Of a stretch of 9,713 bases of DNA, positions 1 through 5,304 are shown in pieces. The notes beneath the pieces are model-generated. The model ran no database searches. It saw only the letters and a list, made by a program, of their open reading frames with translations, and was not told where the DNA came from. How positions within the stretch are numbered: the stretch's first letter is position 1; each line of letters begins with the position of its first letter. The position numbers were made by a program, and so were the translations under genes. The DNA comes from an uncultured Collinsella sp. (GTDB lineage Bacteria > Actinomycetota > Coriobacteriia > Coriobacteriales > Coriobacteriaceae), in contig URIE01000067.1 in the NCBI GenBank assembly GCA_900547805.1, positions 1 through 9,713 on the forward strand, written 5' to 3'.

Positions 1-52
1 GAGATCTACACCTCTCTATTCGTCGGCAGCGTCAGATGTGTATAAGAGACAG
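1..52 (+). other. Illumina Nextera i5 adapter left on the contig end (artefact)
   Basis: Bases 1-11 match the end of the Illumina P5 segment. Bases 12-19 read CTCTCTAT, the Nextera i5 index 502. Bases 20-33 are the Nextera linker, and bases 34-52 are the 19-bp Tn5 mosaic end AGATGTGTATAAGAGACAG. The order is exact, so this is library sequence and not genomic DNA. The real genome begins at 53. Translating the junction gives artefact peptides: MCIRDR on the plus strand and SYTHLTLPTN on the minus strand. Confidence 0.98.
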
Positions 53-53
53 G

Positions 54-317
54 TGCAAGGCCATGCATGGTGAGGCCGTGGCATTTGGCCTGGTGGTGCA
101 GCTGCGCCTGGAGCGTGCGCCCGAGCTTGATCAGGTGCTCGAGTTTTGCCAGCGCGTCGGTCTGCCGACGACGCTCGCGGAGCTGGGCCTTGGCGGGATT
201 TCCGATGCTGACCTGATGAGCGTTGCGGATGCGGCCTTTAGAAACGAACGCAATATGGCCAACGAGCAGGCCAAGGTGACCAGGCAAAAGCTCGCCGAGC
301 TCATGCGCGAGGCATAG
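54..317 (+). CDS. gldA: Glycerol dehydrogenase (GldA-type), C-terminal fragment
   Basis: This is the last 87 residues of an iron/zinc-dependent polyol dehydrogenase, with the 5' part missing at the contig end. GldA enzymes are cytosolic and oxidise glycerol to dihydroxyacetone with NAD+. The fragment opens with CKAMHGEAVAFG, which corresponds to the conserved HGE.VAFG segment whose histidine is the last of the zinc ligands in GldA. The family pattern VGLP.TLAEL follows, and then an alpha-helical tail. The first genomic codon in frame is at 54; the apparent upstream start at 36 lies in adapter sequence and is false. The fragment is too short to separate GldA from close relatives such as glycerol-1-phosphate dehydrogenase, but the HGE.VAFG and VGLP spacing fits GldA best. 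Confidence 0.8.
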   Translation, partial: CKAMHGEAVAFGLVVQLRLERAPELDQVLEFCQRVGLPTTLAELGLGGISDADLMSVADAAFRNERNMANEQAKVTRQKLAELMREA

Positions 318-397
318 TTTGGCGCTTGATTGATCTTGTGCAATCGAGACGGCGATAGGCCATGGGCTATTTGCCGCAAAGATGCTCCGCGTGTAAT

Positions 398-428
398 TTG
401 CCCGAGGCGTGGGCCGATAGCGTATCAT
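398..428 (+). promoter_or_regulatory. Weak candidate promoter for the 4Fe-4S gene
   Basis: TATCAT at 423-428 matches the -10 consensus at five of six bases. TTGCCC at 398-403 is a poor -35, and the 19-bp spacing is long. It lies 40 bases before the start at 469. The rest of the 151-base gap (318-468) shows only a weak hairpin. Confidence 0.25.
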
Positions 429-453
429 TATCTCTTGCTTGTTTGCACTGCTC

Positions 454-461
454 AGGGAGGG
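454..461 (+). promoter_or_regulatory. Ribosome binding site that sets the start at 469
   Basis: AGGGAGGG lies 7 bases before the ATG at 469. The alternative in-frame TTG at 439 has no such site, so 469 is preferred. Confidence 0.75.
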
Positions 462-468
462 GCCGCGC

Positions 469-1722
469 ATGGCGCAGGAACACGATCTGTTTGATGACAT
501 TATCGAGATCAGCAAGGGTTTCGACTTTCTTAAAAACCCGCTTGGCGGTGTGACCGATGCACTCGATCCGTCGGCGCCGCAGTGGAATCCTGCCGACTAC
601 AAGGAGCGTCCGCGCGGCAACACCATTCCGTGCCTGACCTGCAAAAACGAAAAGAGCGGTTGCACCGCGTGCATGGACGTGTGCCCGGTCAACGCTATCG
701 AGGTCGAGGAAGACGCCATCGAGATTCTCGACTCCTGTCGCAAGTGCGGCCTGTGTGCCGCTGCCTGTCCGACCGAGGCAATCATCTCGCCGCGCTTGGC
801 GCCCAAAAACCTGTATGACGATATCGTCTCTGCTGCTACGAGCCACGAGACCGCCTACGTTACCTGCACGCGTGCCCTTAAGCGCATGCCGCGCGAGAAC
901 GAGGTCGTCGTCGCCTGCGTGGGCGATATTACGGCAGAGACTTGGTTTTCGGTACTGGCCGACTATCCCAACGTGAGTGTGTACCTGCCGCTGGGTGTGT
1001 GCGATAAATGCCGCAACACCGGCGGTGAGGACATTCTGGGCGAGGCAATCGCTACCGCCGAGGAGTGGGCCGGCACGGGCATGGGCCTGGAGGTCGACCC
1101 TAAGAGCCTCAAATGCCATAAGCGCCGCGAGTACGAGCGCAAGGAGTACATGGAAAAGATCGCCCGCACCACGGGCCTGACGGTGACCAAGCTCAATCCG
1201 GCGACGGCGGCGCTGGCCTCGGTGACGCAGAAGCTCAAGGCCCATCGCCATCAGATTACCCAGTTGGAGCGCACACTCAACACCATGTGCGGCACCACGA
1301 CGACCAAGCGTCGCCGTACGCTTACACACGGGCGGCAGCTGGTGCTCTCGACGCTGCAAAACCACCCCGAGCTTGCCCAGAACATGCAGGTGAGCACGCC
1401 GGAGTGCGATTTTGACAAGTGCACGTCGTGCGGCGAGTGCGTCAATGTATGCCCCACGTTCGCCTGCGATTTGGTGGGAAGCGGCCGCTTTGCGTTGGAG
1501 TCCACGTATTGTTTGGGCTGCGGTGCCTGTGTCAAGGTGTGCCCTGAGCATGCGCTCAAGTTGGTTGAGCACGACGCGTCCAATCTGGTCGTCGTCGATC
1601 CCGAAGCCGAGGAAAAGGCCGCCCAGAAGGCGAAGGCCCACGAAGAAGCCCAGAAGGTCAAGGCCGAGGCAAAGGCCAAGCTCAACAAGATGCTCGACCA
1701 GGTAGAGAAGCTCGCAGACTAA
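469..1722 (+). CDS. 4Fe-4S polyferredoxin-like protein, four cluster motifs
   Basis: A 417-residue cytosolic iron-sulfur protein, probably an electron carrier or oxidoreductase subunit. No signal peptide or membrane segment is visible. Two ferredoxin domains flank a central region. The N-terminal pair has Cys 58/65/68/72 (with an unusual six-residue first gap and an extra Cys 55) and Cys 90/93/96/100. The C-terminal pair has Cys 318/321/324/328 and Cys 348/351/354/358. Each motif ends in CP, as in bacterial ferredoxins. The central part (about 125-275) carries Cys 133, 150, 178, 181 and 216 and a GVCDKC motif, so it may hold another metal or thiol site. The tail (375-417) is rich in Lys, Ala and Glu and is likely a coiled coil. 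ATG 469 is chosen for its strong ribosome binding site. The gene seems monocistronic. I do not recognise a named family, and its partner is unknown. Confidence 0.88.
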   Translation: MAQEHDLFDDIIEISKGFDFLKNPLGGVTDALDPSAPQWNPADYKERPRGNTIPCLTCKNEKSGCTACMDVCPVNAIEVEEDAIEILDSCRKCGLCAAACPTEAIISPRLAPKNLYDDIVSAATSHETAYVTCTRALKRMPRENEVVVACVGDITAETWFSVLADYPNVSVYLPLGVCDKCRNTGGEDILGEAIATAEEWAGTGMGLEVDPKSLKCHKRREYERKEYMEKIARTTGLTVTKLNPATAALASVTQKLKAHRHQITQLERTLNTMCGTTTTKRRRTLTHGRQLVLSTLQNHPELAQNMQVSTPECDFDKCTSCGECVNVCPTFACDLVGSGRFALESTYCLGCGACVKVCPEHALKLVEHDASNLVVVDPEAEEKAAQKAKAHEEAQKVKAEAKAKLNKMLDQVEKLAD

Positions 1723-1750
1723 GCCCGCGACCCCAATCTCTGATTCATTT

Positions 1751-1794
1751 GCGCCGCCGTGGTGTCTGGGTTCGCCCGGATGCTGCGGCGGCGC
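1751..1794 (+). repeat. Nested inverted repeat with UUCG loop, upstream of ychF
   Basis: The outer arms GCGCCGCCG (1751-1759) and CGGCGGCGC (1786-1794) are perfect 9-bp complements. Inside them TCTGGG (1765-1770) and CCCGGA (1775-1780) pair around a TTCG tetraloop, with one G-U pair. The two stems are separated by 5 unpaired bases on each side. The structure starts 28 bases after the 4Fe-4S stop and ends next to TATACT. It may end upstream transcription, although it lacks a T-tract, or act as an operator over the ychF promoter. Confidence 0.6.
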
Positions 1795-1800
1795 TATACT
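1771..1800 (+). promoter_or_regulatory. Candidate ychF promoter
   Basis: TATACT at 1795-1800 matches the -10 consensus at five of six bases. TTCGCC at 1771-1776, 18 bases upstream, is only a weak -35. Transcription would start near 1807, giving a leader of about 30 nt. The box directly abuts the 3' arm of the nested inverted repeat. Confidence 0.4.
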
Positions 1801-1825
1801 TATGCAGTTTAAAGTACCTGTACCT

Positions 1826-1832
1826 AAAGGAG
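1826..1832 (+). promoter_or_regulatory. Ribosome binding site that sets the ychF start
   Basis: AAAGGAG lies 5 bases before GTG 1838. The longer reading from ATG 1802 has no ribosome binding site and would add 12 residues not found in the family. Confidence 0.85.
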
Positions 1833-1837
1833 CTGCT

Positions 1838-2914
1838 GTGTCCCTTTCCATCGGTATCGTGGGCCTGCCCAACGTGGGCAAGTCGACGCTGTTCACCGCG
1901 CTTACCAAAAAGACCGGCCTTGCCGCCAACTACCCGTTCGCCACGATCGACCCTAACGTGGGTATCGTCGACGTGCCCGATAGCCGCCTGCAAAAGCTTG
2001 CCGACATCGTTAACCCGGGCCGCATTGTGCCGGCTACGGTCGAGTTCGTTGACATCGCAGGCCTGGTGAAGGGTGCTAACGAGGGCGAAGGCCTGGGTAA
2101 CCAGTTCTTGGCAAACATCCGCGAGACCGACGCCATCTGCGAGGTCGTGCGCTACTTTAAGGACCCTAACGTCATGCGTGAGGTGGGTCGCACCGGTGAG
2201 TTCGTCGACCCCGCCGGCGACGCCGACACCATCATGACCGAGCTCATCCTGGCCGACATGGGCACGCTCGAGAAGCAGCTGCCCAAGCTCGAGAAGGAGG
2301 CCAAGCGCGACAAGGAGCTTATGCCCAAGTTTGAGGTCGCCCGCCGCCTGCTCGCCTGGCTCAACGAGGGCAAGCGCGCCGCATCGATGGAGATGACCGA
2401 CGAGGAGCGTGCCGCTGCCAAGGGCCTGTTCCTGCTCACCATGAAGCCCATCCTGTATGTGGCCAACGTGGATGAGGATATGCTCAACGACGACCTGGCG
2501 CCCATCGATGGCGTCAAGCCGCTACCGATCTGCGCCAAGATCGAGGCCGAGCTTTCCGAGCTCGATCCCGAGGACGCAGCCGACTACCTGGAGAGCCTGG
2601 GCCTGGAGCAGCCCGGCCTGGACGTGCTCGCACAGGCAGCTTACAAGCTGCTCGGCCTGCAGTCGTTCTTTACGGCTGGCGAGATGGAGGTCAAGGCCTG
2701 GACGGTGCGTCAGGGCGCGACCGCCCCGCAGGCCGCCGGTGTCATCCACACCGACTTTGAGCGCGGCTTTATTAAGGCCGAGGTCATTGGCTATGACGAC
2801 TACATCGAGCTCGGCGGTGAGCAGGGCGCCAAGGCCGCCGGCAAGCTGCGTATTGAGGGCAAGGACTATGTCATGGCCGATGGCGACGTCGTGCACTTCC
2901 GCTTTAACGTGTAA
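1838..2914 (+). CDS. ychF: Redox-regulated ATPase YchF (OLA1/Obg family)
   Basis: YchF is a conserved cytosolic P-loop ATPase that binds ribosomes and is linked to oxidative stress and translation control. The 358-residue product matches the usual 360 or so. Residues 9-17 are the P-loop GLPNVGKST, and residues 72-76 (DIAGL) are the G3 motif, followed by VKGA.EGEGLGNQFL. Residues 210-213 are NVDE in place of the GTPase NKxD motif, which explains the ATP preference of the family. A helical hairpin occupies about 125-195. The C-terminal 80 or so residues form the TGS domain, ending DGDVVHFRFNV. The start is GTG, because it follows a good ribosome binding site and gives the family N-terminus MSLSIGIVGLPNVGKS. 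The next gene begins 11 bases after the stop, so the two are probably cotranscribed. Confidence 0.97.
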   Translation: MSLSIGIVGLPNVGKSTLFTALTKKTGLAANYPFATIDPNVGIVDVPDSRLQKLADIVNPGRIVPATVEFVDIAGLVKGANEGEGLGNQFLANIRETDAICEVVRYFKDPNVMREVGRTGEFVDPAGDADTIMTELILADMGTLEKQLPKLEKEAKRDKELMPKFEVARRLLAWLNEGKRAASMEMTDEERAAAKGLFLLTMKPILYVANVDEDMLNDDLAPIDGVKPLPICAKIEAELSELDPEDAADYLESLGLEQPGLDVLAQAAYKLLGLQSFFTAGEMEVKAWTVRQGATAPQAAGVIHTDFERGFIKAEVIGYDDYIELGGEQGAKAAGKLRIEGKDYVMADGDVVHFRFNV

Positions 2915-2925
2915 GGACGACGCAC

Positions 2926-3309
2926 ATGTTTAAATATGGCAAAAAAGCCGGTTACATGGGTATTGCGCTACTCGTGCTTGCGGTGATTCCGCTGGTGGTT
3001 GCAGCGTGTGTTATCCCCAACATTGGTCCCGAGGTGGCAACGAAGTTTAACGCAGCCGGCGAGGTTACGCGCTGGGGCAAGAGCTACGAGCTGCTGGCGC
3101 TTCCGATGCTCAACCTGCTGCTGAGCGTGGCAACGTACTTTACGGCGGGACGCCAGGCCAAGAACAATGAGGACTCTGCCGCCATGGCGCGCATCGTGTG
3201 CGAGCGCTACCTGCGCAACGGTTGCATCACGGGTGTGTTCCTCAACGTGATCAACGTTTACTTTATGTACTCGGCGATTACTGGAACGGGCTTTGGCTTT
3301 GGTTTCTAG
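2926..3309 (+). CDS. Small membrane protein with a DUF1648-like domain
   Basis: A 127-residue inner-membrane protein with three likely transmembrane helices, at about 10-29, 53-73 and 98-118. Between the first two, residues 40-52 read KFNAAGEVTRWGK. This matches the DUF1648 signature (H/KFNAAGE.DRWGSK) found in SdpI-type immunity proteins, with the usual Asp replaced by Thr. The larger SdpI proteins carry further helices that are absent here. A short AAGGA site at 2913-2917 overlaps the ychF stop codon, so translation is probably coupled. The C-terminus is glycine- and phenylalanine-rich (GTGFGFGF). Its function is unknown; immunity or signalling by analogy to SdpI is only a guess. Confidence 0.85.
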   Translation: MFKYGKKAGYMGIALLVLAVIPLVVAACVIPNIGPEVATKFNAAGEVTRWGKSYELLALPMLNLLLSVATYFTAGRQAKNNEDSAAMARIVCERYLRNGCITGVFLNVINVYFMYSAITGTGFGFGF

Positions 3310-3318
3310 CTTGTCCTT

Positions 3319-3708
3319 TTAGGCAACGAGCCTGCACACATATTCAATGGCTGCTGCGAGGCCGCCGCTCGATCGTGGTTTAAAGACCATGTCGGCGGCG
3401 GCCTCGTTTTCGTATCCGGCGCCGCGAAGGGCAAGTGCGGTACCGGCTTCCAGGAGAAGGGGCAGACCGCATGGGCTGGTTGCAATTACGGCAGCCTGAT
3501 TGAGCGAGCAACTGTGCGTCTGGCATTGGATGGCAAGTTCGCCTTGCGCCGGGCAAGGGACCAGAACAGCGGCGACGCGACTTGATAGCAATGCAAATGC
3601 CGTGCGCTCATCGGGCGAAAGGCATTTTGCTTCAACGACGACGAGCTTGGGCGGTGCGCTGTTTGTGCGAAGCGTGGCTCGGTACATGCGGACCGAAGAA
3701 CCCGACAT
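3319..3708 (-). CDS. Short degenerate HAD/Cof-like protein (putative pseudoenzyme)
   Basis: A 129-residue soluble protein, about half the length of Cof-type HAD phosphatases. Residues 21-31 (KLVVVEAKCLS) fall in register with HAD motif I (KLI..D.DGTLL), but both aspartates are replaced: E26 and K28. Residues 76-89 (ATSPCGLPLLLEAG) align with motif IV (GDS.NDLPML..AG), again with the acidic residues lost (T77, C80, G81). The sequence then keeps the Cof ending, with ALALRGAGYENEAAADMVF resembling VAMGNA...K.AADYV. The cap domain and any clear motif II or III are missing. ATG 3708 follows a good ribosome binding site; an in-frame codon at 3732 would overlap the operator. It is divergent from the XRE gene across a palindrome. 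The HAD link is my motif alignment from memory. A binding or regulatory role is inference. Confidence 0.65.
   Translation of the reverse strand: MSGSSVRMYRATLRTNSAPPKLVVVEAKCLSPDERTAFALLSSRVAAVLVPCPAQGELAIQCQTHSCSLNQAAVIATSPCGLPLLLEAGTALALRGAGYENEAAADMVFKPRSSGGLAAAIEYVCRLVA
3357..3410 (+). terminator. Probable terminator of the ychF operon, inside the HAD-like gene
   Basis: CGAGGCCGCCGC (3357-3368) and GCGGCGGCCTCG (3395-3406) form a perfect 12-bp stem, followed by TTTT at 3407-3410. A second stem (3374-3379 with 3386-3391, one wobble) sits inside around TTAAAG. It lies 47 bases after the membrane-protein stop. The T-tract is short. The arms also encode the alanine-rich C-terminus of the opposing gene. 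Confidence 0.55.
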
Positions 3709-3714
3709 AGAAAA

Positions 3715-3719
3715 CTCCT
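3715..3719 (-). promoter_or_regulatory. Ribosome binding site for the HAD-like gene
   Basis: On the minus strand AGGAG lies 6 bases before the ATG at 3708. It decides this start over the longer reading from 3732 and supports the gene being real. Confidence 0.7.
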
Positions 3720-3731
3720 GTGTATTCGGCA

Positions 3732-3755
3732 AAACGTAAACTATAGTTTACGTTT
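3732..3755. promoter_or_regulatory. Perfect 24-bp palindrome, likely XRE operator
   Basis: The half-site AAACGTAAACTA (3732-3743) is followed by its exact reverse complement (3744-3755). It sits in the 76-base gap between the divergent HAD-like and XRE genes. By symmetry a TATAGT box, five of six bases matching the -10 consensus, reads in both directions within it (3742-3747 plus; 3745-3740 minus). A dimeric regulator bound here could repress both genes. Binding by the XRE protein is inferred from position. Confidence 0.75.
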
Positions 3756-3784
3756 ATGTTCGGCTCCATTTCAAACTCGGCTGC

Positions 3785-4003
3785 ATGGACGAACGTGCGA
3801 AACAGATTCTTGGCAGGCGGGTCGAAGAGACACGCAGGGACCTTGGTATCTCCAAGGTTGATTTTTGTGTGGCGACAGGAATCAGCCGACCCTACCTCGA
3901 CCGAATCGAAGATGGGACGGCAAATTTCACGCTCAAGGTTCTATTTAAGATCGCGCCCGCACTCGGCATGACGGTGTCAGAGCTTCTCGAGGGTATCGAA
4001 TAG
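3785..4003 (+). CDS. XRE-family helix-turn-helix transcriptional regulator
   Basis: A 72-residue single-domain DNA-binding protein. Residues 8-68 form an HTH_3/Cro-C1 domain, with the recognition unit at about 23-43 (SKVDFCVATG turn SRPYLDRIEDG). The family ending TVSELLEG follows, and there is no extra ligand or dimerisation domain. The 24-bp palindrome lies 29 bases before the start. Self-repression and repression of the divergent HAD-like gene is the simplest reading. ATG 3785 is the first in-frame start, but no Shine-Dalgarno sequence is visible upstream, so translation may be weak or unusual. The gene ends 21 bases before the converging asparaginase gene. Partner proteins of such small XRE regulators are often toxins, but nothing toxin-like is recognised here. 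Confidence 0.85.
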   Translation: MDERAKQILGRRVEETRRDLGISKVDFCVATGISRPYLDRIEDGTANFTLKVLFKIAPALGMTVSELLEGIE

Positions 4004-4024
4004 AAGATGCCTATTGACCGGTGG

Positions 4025-5038
4025 TTACACCATCGGGATACGGTCGTGGTTGACTTGGCTGTAGAACAGGCGCTGGATTTCGGCGGCATCGCGTGACTGG
4101 CCGAGTGCCCACATGGTCTTGGCCACGAGCGTCTCGGTGGTCATGTCGTCGCCGCGCAGAATGCCCGGATGATCGGCGTAAGCACGGCCGACCTCATAAA
4201 CGCCCAGATCGAGGCCCTCTTCGGGGACCTGCGTGGTCATAACGACGGTGCGGCCCGAATCGACCCAGCGGAAAATTGCCTCTTGGAATGACTCGCCCGA
4301 CTCACCAAACTCGGGGATACCGCCAATGCCAAAGGTCTCAAGAATTACAGCATCGTAGCTATCGGCTAGGGCGTCCAGGATACCCGGGTTCACGCCGGGC
4401 GTCAGCTTAAGGACAAACACGCGCGGGTCGATGCTGTCGTAGAAACGCACCGGGTTTTCGCCCTGATGAGTGCCGTGGAGCCCATTGCGCACGATGCGGT
4501 CGTTGCGAATGTAGGCAATGGGCGGATAGTTGACGCTAATGAACGCGTTAAAGCTCATGGTGCGCTGTTTGCGGGCGCGCGTGCCGGCAATGGCTACGCC
4601 GCCAAACACGATCGAGACGTCGTGCGAGTGTTCGTCGAGCGCATAGAGCAGGCTCTGGTACAGGTTGAGTTTGGCGTCGGTAAAGGGATTGCCCATGGGC
4701 TTTTGCGATCCGGTGAGCACGATGGGCTTGGGGCTGTCCTGAATCAGGTAGGAAAGCGCTGCCGCGGTGTAGCTCATGGTGTCGGTGCCGTGCAGAATCA
4801 CGAAGCCGTCGTGGTCGGCATAGCCTTCGACGATGACGTCGCGGATACGCATCCAGTCACTGGGACGCATATTGGTGCTGTCGATGTTCATGGGCTGCAC
4901 GACGTCGAGCTCGCAGAGGCCCGAGATCTCGGGGACGCTCTGGGCGAGCTCCTCACCGGTCAGGGCGGGGGAGAGGCCGTTGCCGTCCTCGGTCGATGCG
5001 ATGGTGCCGCCCGTGGCGATGAGAAGTATGCGCTTCAT
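4025..5038 (-). CDS. ansA: Type I L-asparaginase
   Basis: A cytosolic enzyme that hydrolyses L-asparagine to aspartate and ammonia. The 337-residue product fits the bacterial type I length of about 338. The N-terminal catalytic threonine is T12 in ATGGTIAST. The second catalytic set is T85-D86 in LHGTDTMSY, and K157 in ARKQRTMSFNAF matches the triad lysine. TGSQKPMG and GADMT-like GDDMTTETLVAK are also family features. No signal peptide is present, unlike periplasmic type II enzymes. ATG 5038 gives the normal N-terminus MKRILLIATGG and follows AGGAA at a 7-base spacing; the longer reading from 5110 adds an unrelated 24 residues. It converges with the XRE gene and is divergent from guaA. Confidence 0.95.
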   Translation of the reverse strand: MKRILLIATGGTIASTEDGNGLSPALTGEELAQSVPEISGLCELDVVQPMNIDSTNMRPSDWMRIRDVIVEGYADHDGFVILHGTDTMSYTAAALSYLIQDSPKPIVLTGSQKPMGNPFTDAKLNLYQSLLYALDEHSHDVSIVFGGVAIAGTRARKQRTMSFNAFISVNYPPIAYIRNDRIVRNGLHGTHQGENPVRFYDSIDPRVFVLKLTPGVNPGILDALADSYDAVILETFGIGGIPEFGESGESFQEAIFRWVDSGRTVVMTTQVPEEGLDLGVYEVGRAYADHPGILRGDDMTTETLVAKTMWALGQSRDAAEIQRLFYSQVNHDRIPMV

Positions 5039-5045
5039 GCTGGTA

Positions 5046-5050
5046 TTCCT
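5046..5050 (-). promoter_or_regulatory. Ribosome binding site for the asparaginase gene
   Basis: AGGAA on the minus strand lies 7 bases before ATG 5038 and selects that start over the upstream ATG at 5110. Confidence 0.6.
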
Positions 5051-5086
5051 ATCGTATTTGCCGCCGCAGAGGCGGAGTCGTTCGGC

Positions 5087-5117
5087 AGTATTGTGGCACA
5101 GGGCGTCCAATGTTCAA
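5087..5117 (-). promoter_or_regulatory. Weak candidate asparaginase promoter
   Basis: On the minus strand TTGAAC (5117-5112) resembles a -35 box at four of six bases and AATACT (5092-5087) a -10 box at four of six. The 19-bp spacing is long. The -35 overlaps the dyad at 5115-5143. Confidence 0.25.
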
Positions 5118-5143
5118 ACGTATTACATCATCTGTAACGTTTG
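5115..5143. repeat. Bulged inverted repeat in the asparaginase-guaA gap
   Basis: CAAACG (5115-5120) pairs with CGTTTG (5138-5143), and TTACA (5123-5127) pairs with TGTAA (5133-5137). The loop is TCATC, and TA at 5121-5122 is left unpaired. This gives 11 base pairs with one two-base bulge. It lies 77 bases upstream of the asparaginase start and may be an operator. No regulator is identified. Confidence 0.45.
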
Positions 5144-5219
5144 GTAACACTTCAATTGCCGTCAAATAGGCCCCGGTCGTGCGTTTGCCGTGCGCTGATG
5201 GCTGCGAGGGACGAGAAAC

Positions 5220-5243
5220 CCCATATAACGTGTACACTATGGG
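5220..5243 (+). promoter_or_regulatory. guaA promoter-region dyad
   Basis: CCCATA (5220-5225) and TATGGG (5238-5243) are complementary arms, and the 8-bp palindrome GTGTACAC (5230-5237) lies between them. TATAAC (5224-5229) or TACACT (5233-5238) could be a -10 box; neither has a good -35. The leader to guaA would be about 65 nt, with a further small GCGGG/CCCGC hairpin at 5264-5286. The conserved purine riboswitch core is not present. Confidence 0.35.
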
Positions 5244-5291
5244 AGTTATTTTCGTTCATTCACGCGGGTGGGCACCGGCTCCCCGCCAACA

Positions 5292-5300
5292 AGAGGGGGA
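5292..5300 (+). promoter_or_regulatory. Ribosome binding site for guaA
   Basis: AGAGGGGGA ends 4 bases before ATG 5305. It supports this start over the in-frame ATG at 5179, which would add 42 residues absent from the family. Confidence 0.75.
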
Positions 5301-5304
5301 AACC

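Noticed and set aside
36..53. Apparent gene start giving a protein beginning MCIRDR
   Set aside because: These codons lie in the Nextera adapter, so they are not genomic.
325..348. Hairpin CTTGATTG/CAATCGAG after the gldA-like stop
   Set aside because: An 8-bp stem with one wobble but no T-tract on either side, so it is too weak to call a terminator.
6..515. Minus-strand 169-residue frame ending SYTHLTLPTNREV
   Set aside because: It is antisense to the gldA-like gene and its end is translated adapter.
367..1929. Minus-strand 520-residue open frame
   Set aside because: Antisense shadow of the 4Fe-4S gene, caused by GC-rich codons; no ribosome binding site and no recognisable domain.
3500..3739. 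Plus-strand 79-residue frame
   Set aside because: It opposes the HAD-like gene, which has the better ribosome binding site and codon pattern, and it runs into the palindrome.
4016..4044. Possible hairpin GACCG/CGGTC between the XRE and asparaginase genes
   Set aside because: Five base pairs, a large loop, no T-tract and overlap with coding sequence.
4466..5137. Plus-strand 223-residue frame
   Set aside because: Antisense shadow of the asparaginase gene, which has all catalytic motifs.
5220..5243. Purine riboswitch upstream of guaA
   Set aside because: TATAA and TATGG recall the aptamer, but the conserved loop and junction sequences and three-stem layout are missing.
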